The notes beneath the pieces are model-generated. The model was not told the DNA's origin, did not search any database, and saw only the letters and a list, made by a program, of their open reading frames with translations. This document shows, in pieces, positions 48,483 to 58,647 of a DNA stretch of 64,000 nt. Numbering within the stretch: the first letter of the stretch is position 1; each line of letters opens with the position of its first letter. The position numbers and the translations under genes were made by a program. Source of the stretch: Bacteroidales bacterium (GTDB lineage: Bacteria; Bacteroidota; Bacteroidia; Bacteroidales; P3); assembly GCA_017480785.1 (NCBI GenBank), contig JAFURZ010000002.1, forward strand, positions 112,738 through 176,737, read 5' to 3'.

Positions 48483-51125
48483 CTACCAGTTCTTTATTAA
48501 ATCAAGAAAGTTCGATTTGGTAAAGGCTCCATCTACCTGACGGTCGCCGTACACCAGGCAGTAGCGGTAGTCGTTGCCGGCCTTGGTTGCCCACAGGTTA
48601 CCCAACCGTATTTTCTTGCCGGCCTCCAGGTGGTCGCCTTTGGTTTCGAGCAGCACAATCTTTCCTTTCTGGGTCTTAATGATGAAATCGGGATAGTGGT
48701 TGATGAACCCGTTGATGCAGAAGCCGCGTCGCTCCACATTCCGAGTCCACCATTCCACATTGTCCAAATTGGCGACATCGTTGATCACTTCTCGCTCGAA
48801 TCCATTGACCGACTCCTCTTTTGAACGGAGCATCTTGGGGATGCCGTCCAAAGGCTTTGAGAGGGTGATTGAACGCGGAATGGAATATGTCGCCTTCAGG
48901 TATATCTCGTCGGCAGCCAACATGCGCTCGAACTCCTTCTCTTTGTGCTCGTCTTCCAATGCCAGTATCCTTTTCTTGATGACGGCAGTATGGTCACTCA
49001 AGTGCTGCATAAATTCATCCAAGTCAACCTCAGTGAATCCCTCAAAGATTCGAGTTACATAGCCTTGAATATCTCTGTCCGTCAGAGGTATCATATTCCC
49101 CATCACACCTGCCACATGCTGAGCGCAGCGGCTACGCATATCCTCTACATTTTTCGCTTGACGGATATTCTCTAAGATGTATTTGTAGGTGGCACCTTTC
49201 ACCTTCACCAGCGTCGGTTTATGCTCGTCTGTTTGCTCGTCGATATCCACTTTGTACATATTCGTCTCAGCGGCTGCATAGTTGATGTCGGCAGGTTGTT
49301 TCGTCAGCTGGAAGGTCTTCAGCAGATGCTGCCCCTCGAATTGTGTATCCTCTTTTGGCCACAGGCCGTTGTCCATTTGGTTAGTGTCGTCCTTCACGTA
49401 GAACGACGGCAGCTTCACTTCGCTGGCCGATTTAATGTACACCGATTGGATAACGCCTGTTTTTACGGCCGGTGCCAGTTCGTGTGGTATCATTTCTTCG
49501 TCTGTGTTTTCCAGTTGTTCGTTCATTGCGTCGGCCTCATTCTGCGCGTGTTGCAGTATGTCGTCGACAACTTTTGGTAGCTGCTGGATGAGTGCATTAC
49601 CATTCTCTGTTGTCTTCGCTGTTGCCGGTGCAGGATCATCCGCACGGAAGGTTACCTGGGTGGTGTTTATGGTTTCTTCCTCTTCCGTAGGTTCAGAATC
49701 TTCGTCGAACAACGTTGCCTCTTCTGCCTTAGGCATTTCCATAGCAGTTTCTTTAGGCTTGGTTGCATCCTCTGCTCGATAATCCAAACTGGAGAACCCC
49801 GCGTTGTTCAATCCTTTCACCACGTTGTCGAGTGTCTCCTGGAATTTCGACGAGGCTGTAAGCACATAGCTCAGGTTGAGTATCTCGCTTATGTTCTTTC
49901 TTGCGTTTGGCAGTCGAAGCACGCGCCCCACAATCTGCTCCACATCTACCGTCGACGAACGGTCGGCCAACGATGCCAGTATGTACGCAAACGGGCAATC
50001 CCATCCTTCTTTTAGCGCGTTGATGGTAATGATGTATCGCACGGGACAGTCGCGCGACATCAGGTCTTCGCCTTTCAGTTCGTCGATGGTGGCAGTCTTT
50101 ATCCGGATTTGTGCTTCAGGAATTCCGAGTTCCAATAGTTTCTGTTTCACCTTCTCGAAGGTCTCTCGGTCCTCGGCTCCCGCCTGTTTCGATTCGGCTT
50201 GGAACAGCACTATCGGACGTATGTATTCTCCGCCTTGCTCCCGTGCCGCCTGTTCCAGCCGTCGTTGCAGGTGCAACGCCGAGTCCATCACCTGTGTCTT
50301 GCTCGCGTGGTTGTACACTATCACCGGCAGCTTTACCATATTCTCTTTCTTCAGTTCCAGCGCATCGGTGAAGCAGATGACGTTGCTGTTTTCGCGCGGT
50401 GTGGCCGTGAGGTCTATCACCAGCGAGGGGTGCAGGTCGTTAAGCATCTGTTCCGACAGGCGCGAGGTGGCGTTGTGGCTTTCGTCGACCACCACAACAG
50501 GGTTGACGGCTTGCAGCACCCGCATCAGCTGCACCTCGTCGTCGCCATCGTTCAGTTGCGACACAATGGGCGCGAACGATTGCAGGTAGCCGTTCTCCTG
50601 ATACACTTTGCGCCCCTCTTTGTTGTTTGTACGGAACGAGTCGAACGACATCACCAGCACCGTTAGCTTCTCCCTTACGGTGGTCAACGTGAAATCCTGT
50701 CCTGTCAAAGCCTGCTGCTTGTCGAGCACCGCCACGCGGTTCTGGAAGTCGGTGTCGATGCGCTGACGGTAAGGGTGCTGCTTGTTGCGGAGGTTGCGCA
50801 ATGTCTGCTCCAAGATGGCGTTGCTTGGCACCAGCCACACCACCACCTTGTACTGTGGGTCGATGTGCTGCATAGCCACTTTCAGCGCCGCTGCCGCTAT
50901 GAGGGTCTTGCCGCCGCCGGTGGGTACCTTGTGGCAGATGTGTGGCGCACCCTTCACATTATCGCGATAGGGCTCGATGGCCGTACCGGGCACAGGAGTT
51001 ACAGGCGGGTTGTTCGTCTGCCAGAAGGCTGTGAATGCCTTTGCGATATTCCGATGCTCTTCCACGCATCCAAGGAAGCGGTCGAGCGCGTCGAGGTTTG
51101 TCTGTTGATAGCCTTTCAGTTCCAT
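48483..51125 (-). CDS. res: Type III restriction enzyme Res subunit
   Basis: An 880-residue helicase-nuclease. Superfamily 2 motifs are in order: Walker A KVPTGGGKTLIAAAALK (residues 67-83), VWLVPSNAILEQTL, the DEAD-box variant VVVDESHNATSR, LTATPRENSN, ALKEGWDCPFAYILA, and the arginine-finger motif QIVGRVLRLPNA. The C-terminal nuclease is PD-(D/E)xK type: NHYPDFIIKTQKGKIVLLETKGDH. The ATG at 51125 (MELKGYQQ) is preferred to the GTG at 51134. It follows mod after 35 bp, so both subunits are co-expressed. All catalytic motifs look intact. It ends at the border of the decayed region. Confidence 0.93.
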   Translation of the reverse strand: MELKGYQQTNLDALDRFLGCVEEHRNIAKAFTAFWQTNNPPVTPVPGTAIEPYRDNVKGAPHICHKVPTGGGKTLIAAAALKVAMQHIDPQYKVVVWLVPSNAILEQTLRNLRNKQHPYRQRIDTDFQNRVAVLDKQQALTGQDFTLTTVREKLTVLVMSFDSFRTNNKEGRKVYQENGYLQSFAPIVSQLNDGDDEVQLMRVLQAVNPVVVVDESHNATSRLSEQMLNDLHPSLVIDLTATPRENSNVICFTDALELKKENMVKLPVIVYNHASKTQVMDSALHLQRRLEQAAREQGGEYIRPIVLFQAESKQAGAEDRETFEKVKQKLLELGIPEAQIRIKTATIDELKGEDLMSRDCPVRYIITINALKEGWDCPFAYILASLADRSSTVDVEQIVGRVLRLPNARKNISEILNLSYVLTASSKFQETLDNVVKGLNNAGFSSLDYRAEDATKPKETAMEMPKAEEATLFDEDSEPTEEEETINTTQVTFRADDPAPATAKTTENGNALIQQLPKVVDDILQHAQNEADAMNEQLENTDEEMIPHELAPAVKTGVIQSVYIKSASEVKLPSFYVKDDTNQMDNGLWPKEDTQFEGQHLLKTFQLTKQPADINYAAAETNMYKVDIDEQTDEHKPTLVKVKGATYKYILENIRQAKNVEDMRSRCAQHVAGVMGNMIPLTDRDIQGYVTRIFEGFTEVDLDEFMQHLSDHTAVIKKRILALEDEHKEKEFERMLAADEIYLKATYSIPRSITLSKPLDGIPKMLRSKEESVNGFEREVINDVANLDNVEWWTRNVERRGFCINGFINHYPDFIIKTQKGKIVLLETKGDHLEAGKKIRLGNLWATKAGNDYRYCLVYGDRQVDGAFTKSNFLDLIKNW

Positions 51126-51160
51126 AATTTGCACATTTACGCATTAACGCATTCCCACAT

Positions 51161-52792
51161 TCAGACGCGTTTTATGTCTCTTGGTATTTTCTTGAACCTG
51201 ATGTTCTTCAGCAGCATCTCATCGGGTGAGATCAGGCAGCGGTCGGCATAGATGATGTACATCTCAGCTTTGTCCTTTATGGTGAAGGTGCGCAGGAAGT
51301 CCCGATCCAGGCAGGTCTCCTCGCCGCGGATGTAGTAGAAGTAGTAGTTGTTCTCTTGGTGGGTGCCGAGCAGGTAGGGGTGGCTCTCATTGCCGGGAGC
51401 GATGTAAGGCGAGTTGGTCTCGCTGAACCATACGTAACGGCGTATCTGCTCAGTGTCGGCTTGGTCGTTGAGGTTGCCGGTCACGGGGTCGAAGATGGTC
51501 TCGCCCAGCTCGTAGAAGTCGAAGCTGCTGCCTGTGCCCTCCACCTTGTTATTGCCCTCTCCGTAGCCCTTCATCACGCGGCGCACACGCTCGGCGGTGA
51601 TTCTCTCGGCATAATCCATCATTTCGCAGAGGATAAACTTGCGGTTGCCGCCATCCTGCTTGTTGAGATTAAGGACAGCGTGAGCCGTTGTGCCGCTGCC
51701 AGCAAAGCTGTCGAGGATGATGGAGTCTTTGTCGGCGTTTGCCATTTTTAGAACAATCTCCAACAACTCTACTGCTTTAGGGTAGTCAAATGGGGATGTT
51801 CCATAGAATACTTCTTTGAGTGTCTTTGTACCGTTGCCTATCTCGTCAACCCACGTAGTAAACTTCTTTGTTTCAAACTCACCCTCATTAGGTGCATATA
51901 TACGTTCGTAGGGTGTCCATTCACCATACTCATTCTTCACAAATTCCACCCTCTTCTCGTTGATTGCATTTGTCATGTTGCTGGCGCTCCAGCGCCAGCG
52001 ACTCTCAATTTTAATAAATTGAGAGTCGCTACCACTGGGCGCCTGATAGATTATAGGGTATACATCCGTCCCGTCGGGTGCTTTTATTGGATAGTACAAA
52101 TTTGGTCTGTTTTCTCTGAGGCTGTTTGAACCCCACTTACGCAAAAGTTGTGTTTTGTAATATCTACCTGTTTCTGTATCATACTTTGGGTACACAGAAC
52201 CCTCTTTTATCTGAACACCAGCCTTAAAATTGCTAATACTTTTTGCGTAGCATATTAGGTACTCATGTACAACAGCGTAGTATTTACTATCCTGCCTTCC
52301 TCCTTGTCTGTGGATAGGCATACTTGCAAGATGATTTGTTTTTCCAAATACCTCATCACAAATCAACTTCAGATTAGCCTGCTCGTTATCGTCGATAGAG
52401 ATGAATATTGCTCCATCTTCAGACAGCAACTTTTGCAGCAGCACCAGCCGGGGGTACATCATGCAGATCCACTTGTCGTGTCGGGTGAGGTCGTCAACCT
52501 CGGAGCCGACCACCTTGCCGAGCCAACGGCGGATGTGCGGGTCGTTCACATTGTCGTTGTACACCCATCCCTCGTTGCCGGTGTTGTAGGGCGGGTCGAT
52601 GTAGATGCACTTCACCTTCCCTTCGTACTGAGGCAGCAGCGCTTTGAGGGCTTCGAGGTTGTCCCCGTGTATAATCATATTGCCGGAGTCGGGAGAGTCT
52701 CCGAAAGTGTATTTGCGGTCGAGCACACGATATGGCACATCCAAATGGTGTGTGACGACCTTCTCCTTGCCAATCCAATCGAGTGTGGGCAT
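51161..52792 (-). CDS. mod: Type III modification methyltransferase Mod subunit
   Basis: A 543-residue DNA adenine methyltransferase providing sequence recognition for the type III system. Motif IV DPPYNTG (residues 66-72) precedes motif I DSFAGSGTTAHAV (about residue 365), the beta-class order. The stretch between them holds the target-recognition region (about 140-300). Typical landmarks include GNMIIHGDNLEALKALLPQY, FISIDDNEQANLKLICDEVFG and the C-terminal RDFLRTFTIKDKAEMYIIYAD. No simple-sequence tract that would suggest phase variation is seen. The promoter is probably at 53106-53136 with a leader of about 300 nt. Confidence 0.94.
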   Translation of the reverse strand: MPTLDWIGKEKVVTHHLDVPYRVLDRKYTFGDSPDSGNMIIHGDNLEALKALLPQYEGKVKCIYIDPPYNTGNEGWVYNDNVNDPHIRRWLGKVVGSEVDDLTRHDKWICMMYPRLVLLQKLLSEDGAIFISIDDNEQANLKLICDEVFGKTNHLASMPIHRQGGRQDSKYYAVVHEYLICYAKSISNFKAGVQIKEGSVYPKYDTETGRYYKTQLLRKWGSNSLRENRPNLYYPIKAPDGTDVYPIIYQAPSGSDSQFIKIESRWRWSASNMTNAINEKRVEFVKNEYGEWTPYERIYAPNEGEFETKKFTTWVDEIGNGTKTLKEVFYGTSPFDYPKAVELLEIVLKMANADKDSIILDSFAGSGTTAHAVLNLNKQDGGNRKFILCEMMDYAERITAERVRRVMKGYGEGNNKVEGTGSSFDFYELGETIFDPVTGNLNDQADTEQIRRYVWFSETNSPYIAPGNESHPYLLGTHQENNYYFYYIRGEETCLDRDFLRTFTIKDKAEMYIIYADRCLISPDEMLLKNIRFKKIPRDIKRV

Positions 52793-53105
52793 AGTTAGTC
52801 TGCTTTTCAGCGCAGCTGCCTATCGAGAATTGCGGGTCGGGATATAAAAGGCGACGAGGCTTCAGTTTGTGCCTATCGTCTTTCAAGGTATCCGCATACC
52901 CACATCATCAATAAGCAGACTTACGCCTCGCGCGCAGACGTCTTGCCTATTTGCGATGATGTTCTTTTCTATATTGCGGATTTTAGAAAGACTCGAATAT
53001 CAGCAAACGCTATGTTATTTTGTATCTTTGTTATTGTCTTTGATACTATTTATTTCTCTGTCGTTTAGTTTGTTACTATTATTGTTGTTTTGTCGTTACG
53101 TACCG

Positions 53106-53136
53106 CAAAGATACGGAGATTATTTTAAATTTCCAA
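53106..53136 (-). promoter_or_regulatory. Probable promoter of the type III system
   Basis: On the minus strand TTG (complement of 53134-53136), a 20-bp spacer and TATCTTTG (complement of 53106-53113), about 310 bp before the mod ATG. Confidence 0.5.
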
Positions 53137-53429
53137 GCAACTTTCTTGTCTTCACAGGACATTTGTTATAGAGAGTCTCACCTCTCCGAGGTGATTCATT
53201 CTTATTTTTCGTGTAATTCGCCGTTCAAAAATGGTGTTTTTGCCGTCGGGGAGGAAGTGGGCGGAGTGGGAAAGATGTGTCTGTTTGTGGGAAAGTTGGG
53301 TACTTTCGTGGGTCGATTTTAGGCATTTTGCATTTTTGCCCTTATATTGTCCGGCAGAGCAGACAAAAAAGCTCGCTTGTGTGGGCTGAAAAAAAACAAA
53401 AAATGCATTACTATGAAAAGGACATTTAC

Positions 53430-53472
53430 AAAAAAGACCCCGAGAGACAGTCCTGACGGATGCCTCCCGGGG
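53430..53472 (-). terminator. Intrinsic terminator of valS
   Basis: On the minus strand CCCCGGGAG pairs with CTCTCGGGG around a 17-nt loop and is followed by TCTTTTTT, just past the valS stop. Confidence 0.8.
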
Positions 53473-53495
53473 GGAGGGGTAGAGGCGCGCAAGGT

Positions 53496-56216
53496 TTATT
53501 GCAGGGCCTCGATTTGGGCCTTGAGGGCTGCAATCTTGGTCTCGGCGTCGCGCTGCTTGTTGCGCTCTTTCTCGATGACGGCTGCGGGGGCGCCGCCCAC
53601 GAACTTCTCGTTGGAGAGTTTCTTCAGCACGCTGGCCAGAAAGCCTTCGGCGTATTTCAGTTCCTCCTGCAGCTTGCGCAGCTCTTCCGCCTTGTTGACG
53701 TTCTGGCTCATGGGCACGAAGCATTCGGTGGTGCCAATCATAAAGCTCAGGGCACTGGAGGGTTTCTCGCTGACAGCCTGCACGGCGCTGACGTTGGCCA
53801 GTTTGCGGATGATGCCCTCGAAGCGGCTGACCTGGAAGCGGTTGTCGCTGGCGATGTAGCTCACCTCCAGTGGCTCTTTGGGCGAGAGGTTGCGCGTGTT
53901 GCGGATGTTGCGCACGCCGGCGATGACTTCGCGGGCGGTGTCGAACTCGTCGAGCAGGCGCTGGTCGTAGAAGACGCTGGTGGGCATGTGCTGGTTCATA
54001 ATGGAGAAATTGGCATTGAAGAAAGTGGCTTTCTCGTCGTCCTTGCCCATGGTTTGCAGGGCATGCCATATCTCTTCGGTGACGAAGGGCATGAAGGGGT
54101 GGAGGAGGAGCATGAGACGGGTGAAAATGGAGATGGTGGCGTCGTAGGTGTCGCGGTCGATGGGGGTGCCGTAGGCGGGCTTGACCATCTCGAGATACCA
54201 GGAGCAGAAGTCGTCCCAGGCCAGCTTGTAGGTGGCCATGAGGGCTTCGCTGAGGCGGTACTGGTCGAAGTCCTTCTCAATTTCCTCGATGACCTGCGCC
54301 ATGCGCTGCTCCATCCACTGGACGGCGACCTCGTTCTCCCGGCTCTGCTGCCCGTCGCCGACCTGCCAGCCGCTGACGAGGCGGAGGGCGTTCCAGAGCT
54401 TGTTGCTGAAGTTGCGGCCCTGTTCGCAGATGGCCTCGTCGAAGGGGAGGTCGTTACCCGCCGGGGCGGTGAGGAGCATGCCCATGCGGACGCCGTCGGC
54501 GCCGTATTTCTCGATGAGCATGATGGGGTCGGGGCTGTTGCCGAGGCTCTTGCTCATCTTGCGGCCCAGCTTGTCGCGTACGATGCCGGTGAAATAGACG
54601 TTGTGGAAGGGCACGTCGTGCATGTATTCCTCGCCGGCCATGATCATGCGGGCCACCCAGAAGAAGATGATGTCCGGGGCGGTGATGAGGTCGGCCGTGG
54701 GGTAGTAGTAGTTGATTTCGGGATTGCCGGGGTTGCGGATGCCGTCGAAGAGGGAGATGGGCCAGAGCCAGGAGGAAAACCACGTGTCGAGCACGTCCTC
54801 GTCCTGGCGCAGGGCGCCGGTGTAGTTGTACTTCTCGGCGGCAATCTTACGGGCTTCCTCCTCGTTGAGGGCCACGATGGTCTCCACACGGCCGTCGTGC
54901 TCGAAGTACCATGCGGGGATGCGCTGGCCCCACCAGAGCTGGCGGCTGATGCACCAGTCCTTGATGTTCTCCAGCCAGTGGCGGTAGGTGTTCTTGAACT
55001 TGGCGGGGTGGAAGCGGATGGTGTCGTCCTCGACGACTTCGAGGGCCTTCTTAGCCACGCCGTCCATCTTCATGAACCACTGGGCCGAGAGTTTGGGCTC
55101 GATGACGGCGTCGGTGCGCTCGCTGTGGCCCACCTTGTTGGTGTAGTCCTCGGTCTTCTCGACGAGGCCGGCCTCCTCGAGGTCTTTCATAATGGCCTTG
55201 CGGCAGGCAAAGCGGTCCATGCCGGCATACTTGCCTCCATGTTCGTTCAGTGTGCCGTTGTCGTTGAAGATGTCGATGCTCTCGAGGCCGTATTTCATGC
55301 CGAGGTTGTAGTCGTTGATGTCGTGGGCGGGGGTTATCTTCAGGGCGCCGGTGCCGAACTCACGGTCTACATACTCGTCCATGATGATGGGCACCACGCG
55401 GCCCACGCCGGGTACGATGACACGTTTGCCGCGGAGCCATGAGTAGCGCTCGTCCTCGGGGTGCACGCAGACGGCTGTGTCGCCCATGATGGTCTCGGGG
55501 CGCGTGGTGGCCACGACGATGTACTTTTCAGTGGGTAGTGGGTAGTGGGTAGTGGGTAGCGCATGTTCGCGAGTGCTATCCACTACACACTCCTCACTAT
55601 CCACTACATAGTATTTCAGGTAGAAGAGTTTGCCGTGGCTTTCCTTGTAGATGACCTCCTCGTCGCTGACGGCGGTGAGGGCCTGGGGGTCCCAGTTGAC
55701 CATACGCACGCCGCGGTAGATGAGGCCCTTGTTGTAGAGGTCGACGAAGACGCGGATGACGCTCTCGTAGCGTACCTCATCCATAGTGAAGGCGGTGCGG
55801 TCCCAGTCGCACGAGGCGCCGAGCTTGCGGAGCTGCTTCAGGATGATGCCGCCGTGCTCTTCCTTCCATTCCCATGCGTACTTCATGAACTCGTCGCGCG
55901 AGAGGGAGCGCTTGTCGATGCCACGGTCGGCGAGCATCTTCACCACTTTGGCCTCGGTGGCGATACTGGCGTGGTCGGTACCGGGTACCCAGCAGGCGTT
56001 TTTGCCCTGCATACGGGCGCGGCGGACGAGGACGTCCTGGATGGTGTTGTTGAGCATGTGGCCCATGTGGAGCACGCCGGTCACGTTAGGTGGCGGGATG
56101 ACCACGGTGTAGGGCACGCGGTTGTCGGGCTCCGAGTGGAAGAGTTTCTTGTCAAGCCAGAACTGGTACCATTTCTCCTCGATGGCACGAGGGTCGTATT
56201 TCGATGCTAATTCCAT
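53496..56216 (-). CDS. valS: Valyl-tRNA synthetase with an in-frame repeat insert
   Basis: Class Ia synthetase, 906 residues. HMGH ([15 protein letters not shown], near residue 51) and KMSKS ([11 protein letters not shown], near residue 552) are intact. The editing domain has [17 protein letters not shown], and the C-terminal coiled coil ([20 protein letters not shown]…) is present. Between LKYYV and [11 protein letters not shown], where family members have a few residues, about 27 residues ([24 protein letters not shown]) are encoded by two inverted heptamer arrays (55531-55612). The insert is in frame, at the entrance to the CP1 editing domain. It follows the rhomboid gene by 12 bp. Confidence 0.96.
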   Translation of the reverse strand: MELASKYDPRAIEEKWYQFWLDKKLFHSEPDNRVPYTVVIPPPNVTGVLHMGHMLNNTIQDVLVRRARMQGKNACWVPGTDHASIATEAKVVKMLADRGIDKRSLSRDEFMKYAWEWKEEHGGIILKQLRKLGASCDWDRTAFTMDEVRYESVIRVFVDLYNKGLIYRGVRMVNWDPQALTAVSDEEVIYKESHGKLFYLKYYVVDSEECVVDSTREHALPTTHYPLPTEKYIVVATTRPETIMGDTAVCVHPEDERYSWLRGKRVIVPGVGRVVPIIMDEYVDREFGTGALKITPAHDINDYNLGMKYGLESIDIFNDNGTLNEHGGKYAGMDRFACRKAIMKDLEEAGLVEKTEDYTNKVGHSERTDAVIEPKLSAQWFMKMDGVAKKALEVVEDDTIRFHPAKFKNTYRHWLENIKDWCISRQLWWGQRIPAWYFEHDGRVETIVALNEEEARKIAAEKYNYTGALRQDEDVLDTWFSSWLWPISLFDGIRNPGNPEINYYYPTADLITAPDIIFFWVARMIMAGEEYMHDVPFHNVYFTGIVRDKLGRKMSKSLGNSPDPIMLIEKYGADGVRMGMLLTAPAGNDLPFDEAICEQGRNFSNKLWNALRLVSGWQVGDGQQSRENEVAVQWMEQRMAQVIEEIEKDFDQYRLSEALMATYKLAWDDFCSWYLEMVKPAYGTPIDRDTYDATISIFTRLMLLLHPFMPFVTEEIWHALQTMGKDDEKATFFNANFSIMNQHMPTSVFYDQRLLDEFDTAREVIAGVRNIRNTRNLSPKEPLEVSYIASDNRFQVSRFEGIIRKLANVSAVQAVSEKPSSALSFMIGTTECFVPMSQNVNKAEELRKLQEELKYAEGFLASVLKKLSNEKFVGGAPAAVIEKERNKQRDAETKIAALKAQIEALQ
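55531..55612. repeat. Inverted pair of heptamer arrays inside valS
   Basis: GTGGGTA x4 (55531-55558), a 19-bp spacer, then TATCCAC, TACACAC, TCCTCAC, TATCCAC, TACATAG (55578-55612). The second block is inverted relative to the first. The nine units total 63 bp, a multiple of three, so the frame is kept. Confidence 0.85.
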
Positions 56217-56228
56217 ATTGTGTATTGT

Positions 56229-56840
56229 TTATATTCTTGAAAAGGGGTGTTTTCGCCAGTAAAGGATGAGCAGGAAGCCGATGAGCATGCCGCCGAGGTG
56301 TGCGAAGTGGGCCACGCCGTCGTAGGAGCGGAAGATACCCTCGAAGAGCTCGATGGCTATCATGCCAATGATGAACCATTTGGTCTTGATGGGGACGAGG
56401 AAGTAGAGATATACGTATTCGTTGGGCCACATCATGCCGAAGGCCAGCAGGAGGGCGTAGACGGCGCCCGAGGCACCCACACTGACGTGTACACCCGGCA
56501 CCAGCAGGTTCAACAGGCCGGCCCCGATGCCGCAGACGAGGTAGTAGAAGAGGAAACGCCGCGTGCCCCAGTAGCGCTCCAGCACGGCACCGAACATCCA
56601 TAGGGAGAACATGTTGAAGAAGAGGTGGTCGAACGAGCCGTGCATGAACATGTAGGTCAGGGGTTGCCACAGACGGAACATGCCGCTGCTTGGCGTCCAG
56701 ATGCCGAGCCAGTAGTTGAGGTCTATTATCTGCTGTTTGGCCAGTATGTAGTAGGCGGCATAGCAGAGCACATTGATGATGAGCAGGTGCTTCACTGCCG
56801 GCGGCAGCAGGCGGTAGCCTTGGGGTTGGTATTGTGCCAT
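56229..56840 (-). CDS. Rhomboid-family intramembrane serine protease
   Basis: A 203-residue membrane protein with six helices. The catalytic Ser is in GASGAVYA (Ser124) and the His in AHFAHLGGMLIG (His181, fitting HxxGxxxG). The conserved loop FRLWQPLTYMFMHGSFDHLFFNMFSLWMFG and the WR-like ERYWGTRRF are present. It cleaves membrane-anchored substrates, which are unknown here. It lies 2 bp after mutL and 12 bp before valS in what looks like one operon with the thioredoxin gene. Confidence 0.93.
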   Translation of the reverse strand: MAQYQPQGYRLLPPAVKHLLIINVLCYAAYYILAKQQIIDLNYWLGIWTPSSGMFRLWQPLTYMFMHGSFDHLFFNMFSLWMFGAVLERYWGTRRFLFYYLVCGIGAGLLNLLVPGVHVSVGASGAVYALLLAFGMMWPNEYVYLYFLVPIKTKWFIIGMIAIELFEGIFRSYDGVAHFAHLGGMLIGFLLILYWRKHPFSRI

Positions 56841-56842
56841 TT

Positions 56843-58612
56843 CTATTTCAGTAGTTCTTCAGGTTTGACGATGGTGATGATTTTCTTGCCCGAGGGAGAC
56901 ACCTCGGCCATGGGGCAGGCGAAGAGGTCGGCCACCAGCTGCTGCATCTCCTCTTGCGAGAGGTGGGTGCCGGCGCGGACAGCCATCTGGCGGGCCAGCG
57001 AGCGGCTGAGGCTCTCCGAGCGATGGCTGAACTTCTGCATGGTGGAGCCTTTGTAGTCGGTGAGCAGCTGCTCGAGCAGCGCCTGCAGGTCGGCCTCCTT
57101 GAGGCTGGCGGGGGTGGCGGTGACCACGAAGGTGGTCTGTCCCACCGGCGTCATCTCGAAGCCATAGGCTTTGAGGTCGGGCATCAACTCGCCCAGCAAC
57201 TCGGCATCGGCGGCCGAGAAAGAGCAGTTGACGGGGAACAGCAATGTCTGCGAGACAGGGGGAAGCGAGTCGCCTTGGGTCATGAGGCGGTCGTAGATTA
57301 TCCGCTCGTGGGCCCGCTGCTGGTCAATGAGGGCCAGCCCCGACGAGAGGGTGGTGACGATATAGCGCCCCTGCACCTGCAGGCAGGTATTTGATGCCGG
57401 GGGAATGGGTTTGTCCAGACAGTCGAGTGGCTCAGGGCTCTCCATGCGCTCCAGGTTGGCCGGCTCTTCCGGCCGTTCCATCTTCATCCGCATCTGGCTG
57501 CTGCCGGCCTTGAAGGGGTTGTAGTCGGGGTCGTACTTCAGGTGTGGCATTGGCGGTGTATAGCCTTTGGGTGCTGGCGGCAGGTTGAACTCCTCGGGGG
57601 TATCGAAGCTCAGCTCTGTGGCCAGGCTGAACTGGCCCAGGGACCGCTTGACGACCGACCGCAGGATGGCGAACAGGGCGTGCTCGTCGACAAACTTCAC
57701 CTCGGTCTTGGTGGGGTGGATGTTGATGTCTATCTTTGACGGGTCGACCGTGAGGCCGATGAAGTAGCTGGGGTAGGAGTGGTCGGGCAGCAGGTCGCCA
57801 TAGGCGCGTTCCACCGCCGCGCTGAGGGCGGGGTGCTTGATGTAGCGCCCGTTGACGAAGATATACTGCTCGCTGCGCGTGCGCCGGCTATATTCCGGAC
57901 GGCTCACGAAGCCGCGAATGCTCACCAGGTCGGTCTGCTCCTCGACGGCGAACATGCGCTCCTTGTAGGCGTTGCCGTAGAGGCCTGCGATGCGTTGCAA
58001 CAGGGTGCCCGGCTTGAGGTCGTAGACCGTCTTGCCGTTGCTGCTGAGGGTGAAGCCCAGGTCGTGGTGGATGAGGGTGACGCGGCGGAACACCTCCTCG
58101 ATGTGGCTGAACTCGACGCTGTCTTTCTTCAGGAAGTTGCGTCGGGCCGGCACGTTGAAGAAGAGGTTCTTCACCGAGAGCGACGTGCCCGCCGGGCATA
58201 CCGTGGGCTGCTGGCTGACGATGTGCGAGCCCTCGATGAGCACCTGTGTACCCAGCTCGCTGTCGTGCTGCCGTGTGCGCAACTCCACCTGCGCGATGGC
58301 GGCGATGGATGCCAACGCCTCGCCGCGGAAGCCCATGGTGTGGATGGCGAAGAGGTCGTCGGCACGGTGTATCTTGCTCGTGGCATGGCGCTCGAAGCAG
58401 AGGCGCGCGTCGCTGTCGCTCATACCCTTGCCGTTGTCGATGACCTGAATCAGCGTGCGACCGGCATCCTTCACGACGAGGTCTATCTGTGTGGCCTCGG
58501 CGTCCATCGAGTTCTCCAGCAGCTCCTTCACCGCTCCGGCGGGACGGTCCACCACCTCGCCGGCCGCTATCTGGTTGGCTACGCTGTCGGGCAGTATGTT
58601 GATAATATCCAT
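56843..58612 (-). CDS. mutL: DNA mismatch repair protein MutL
   Basis: A 589-residue protein. The GHKL ATPase domain is intact: KELLENSMDAEATQIDL, DNGKGM, CFERHATSKI, GFRGEALASIAAI, then the transducer domain with NGRYIKHPALSAAV and DINIHPTKTEVKF. In the C-terminal dimerisation/endonuclease domain the usual DQHA(x)2E(x)4E reads DQQRAHERIIYD, with Gln for His and Asp for the last Glu. This departs from the metal-dependent nicking motif. The conserved C-terminal ACRMAVR-like region reads SLARQMAVRAGTHLSQEEM. It lies 8 bp after the thioredoxin gene and 2 bp before the rhomboid gene. Confidence 0.95.
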   Translation of the reverse strand: MDIINILPDSVANQIAAGEVVDRPAGAVKELLENSMDAEATQIDLVVKDAGRTLIQVIDNGKGMSDSDARLCFERHATSKIHRADDLFAIHTMGFRGEALASIAAIAQVELRTRQHDSELGTQVLIEGSHIVSQQPTVCPAGTSLSVKNLFFNVPARRNFLKKDSVEFSHIEEVFRRVTLIHHDLGFTLSSNGKTVYDLKPGTLLQRIAGLYGNAYKERMFAVEEQTDLVSIRGFVSRPEYSRRTRSEQYIFVNGRYIKHPALSAAVERAYGDLLPDHSYPSYFIGLTVDPSKIDINIHPTKTEVKFVDEHALFAILRSVVKRSLGQFSLATELSFDTPEEFNLPPAPKGYTPPMPHLKYDPDYNPFKAGSSQMRMKMERPEEPANLERMESPEPLDCLDKPIPPASNTCLQVQGRYIVTTLSSGLALIDQQRAHERIIYDRLMTQGDSLPPVSQTLLFPVNCSFSAADAELLGELMPDLKAYGFEMTPVGQTTFVVTATPASLKEADLQALLEQLLTDYKGSTMQKFSHRSESLSRSLARQMAVRAGTHLSQEEMQQLVADLFACPMAEVSPSGKKIITIVKPEELLK

Positions 58613-58615
58613 CTT

Positions 58616-58647
58616 CTCCTTTACTCCTTTACTCCTTTACTCCTCTT
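58616..58647. repeat. 8-bp tandem repeat at the thioredoxin/mutL junction
   Basis: CTCCTTTA three times, then CTCCTCTT. It spans the stop of the thioredoxin gene (encoding its EKRSKGVKE tail) and the leader of mutL. Confidence 0.75.

Larger units (their letters stand above)
52793..53495. other. Intergenic region between mod and valS
   Basis: About 700 bp, strongly AT-rich in 52950-53150. It holds the probable mod promoter (53106-53136) and the valS terminator (53430-53472). A GGAAGTGGGCGGAGTGGGAAAG stretch near 53260 looks like a decayed heptamer array. No gene is supported. Confidence 0.55.

Noticed and set aside
53460-55442. 660-codon plus-strand frame opposite valS
   Set aside because: Antisense shadow; the valS motifs HMGH and KMSKS define the real frame.
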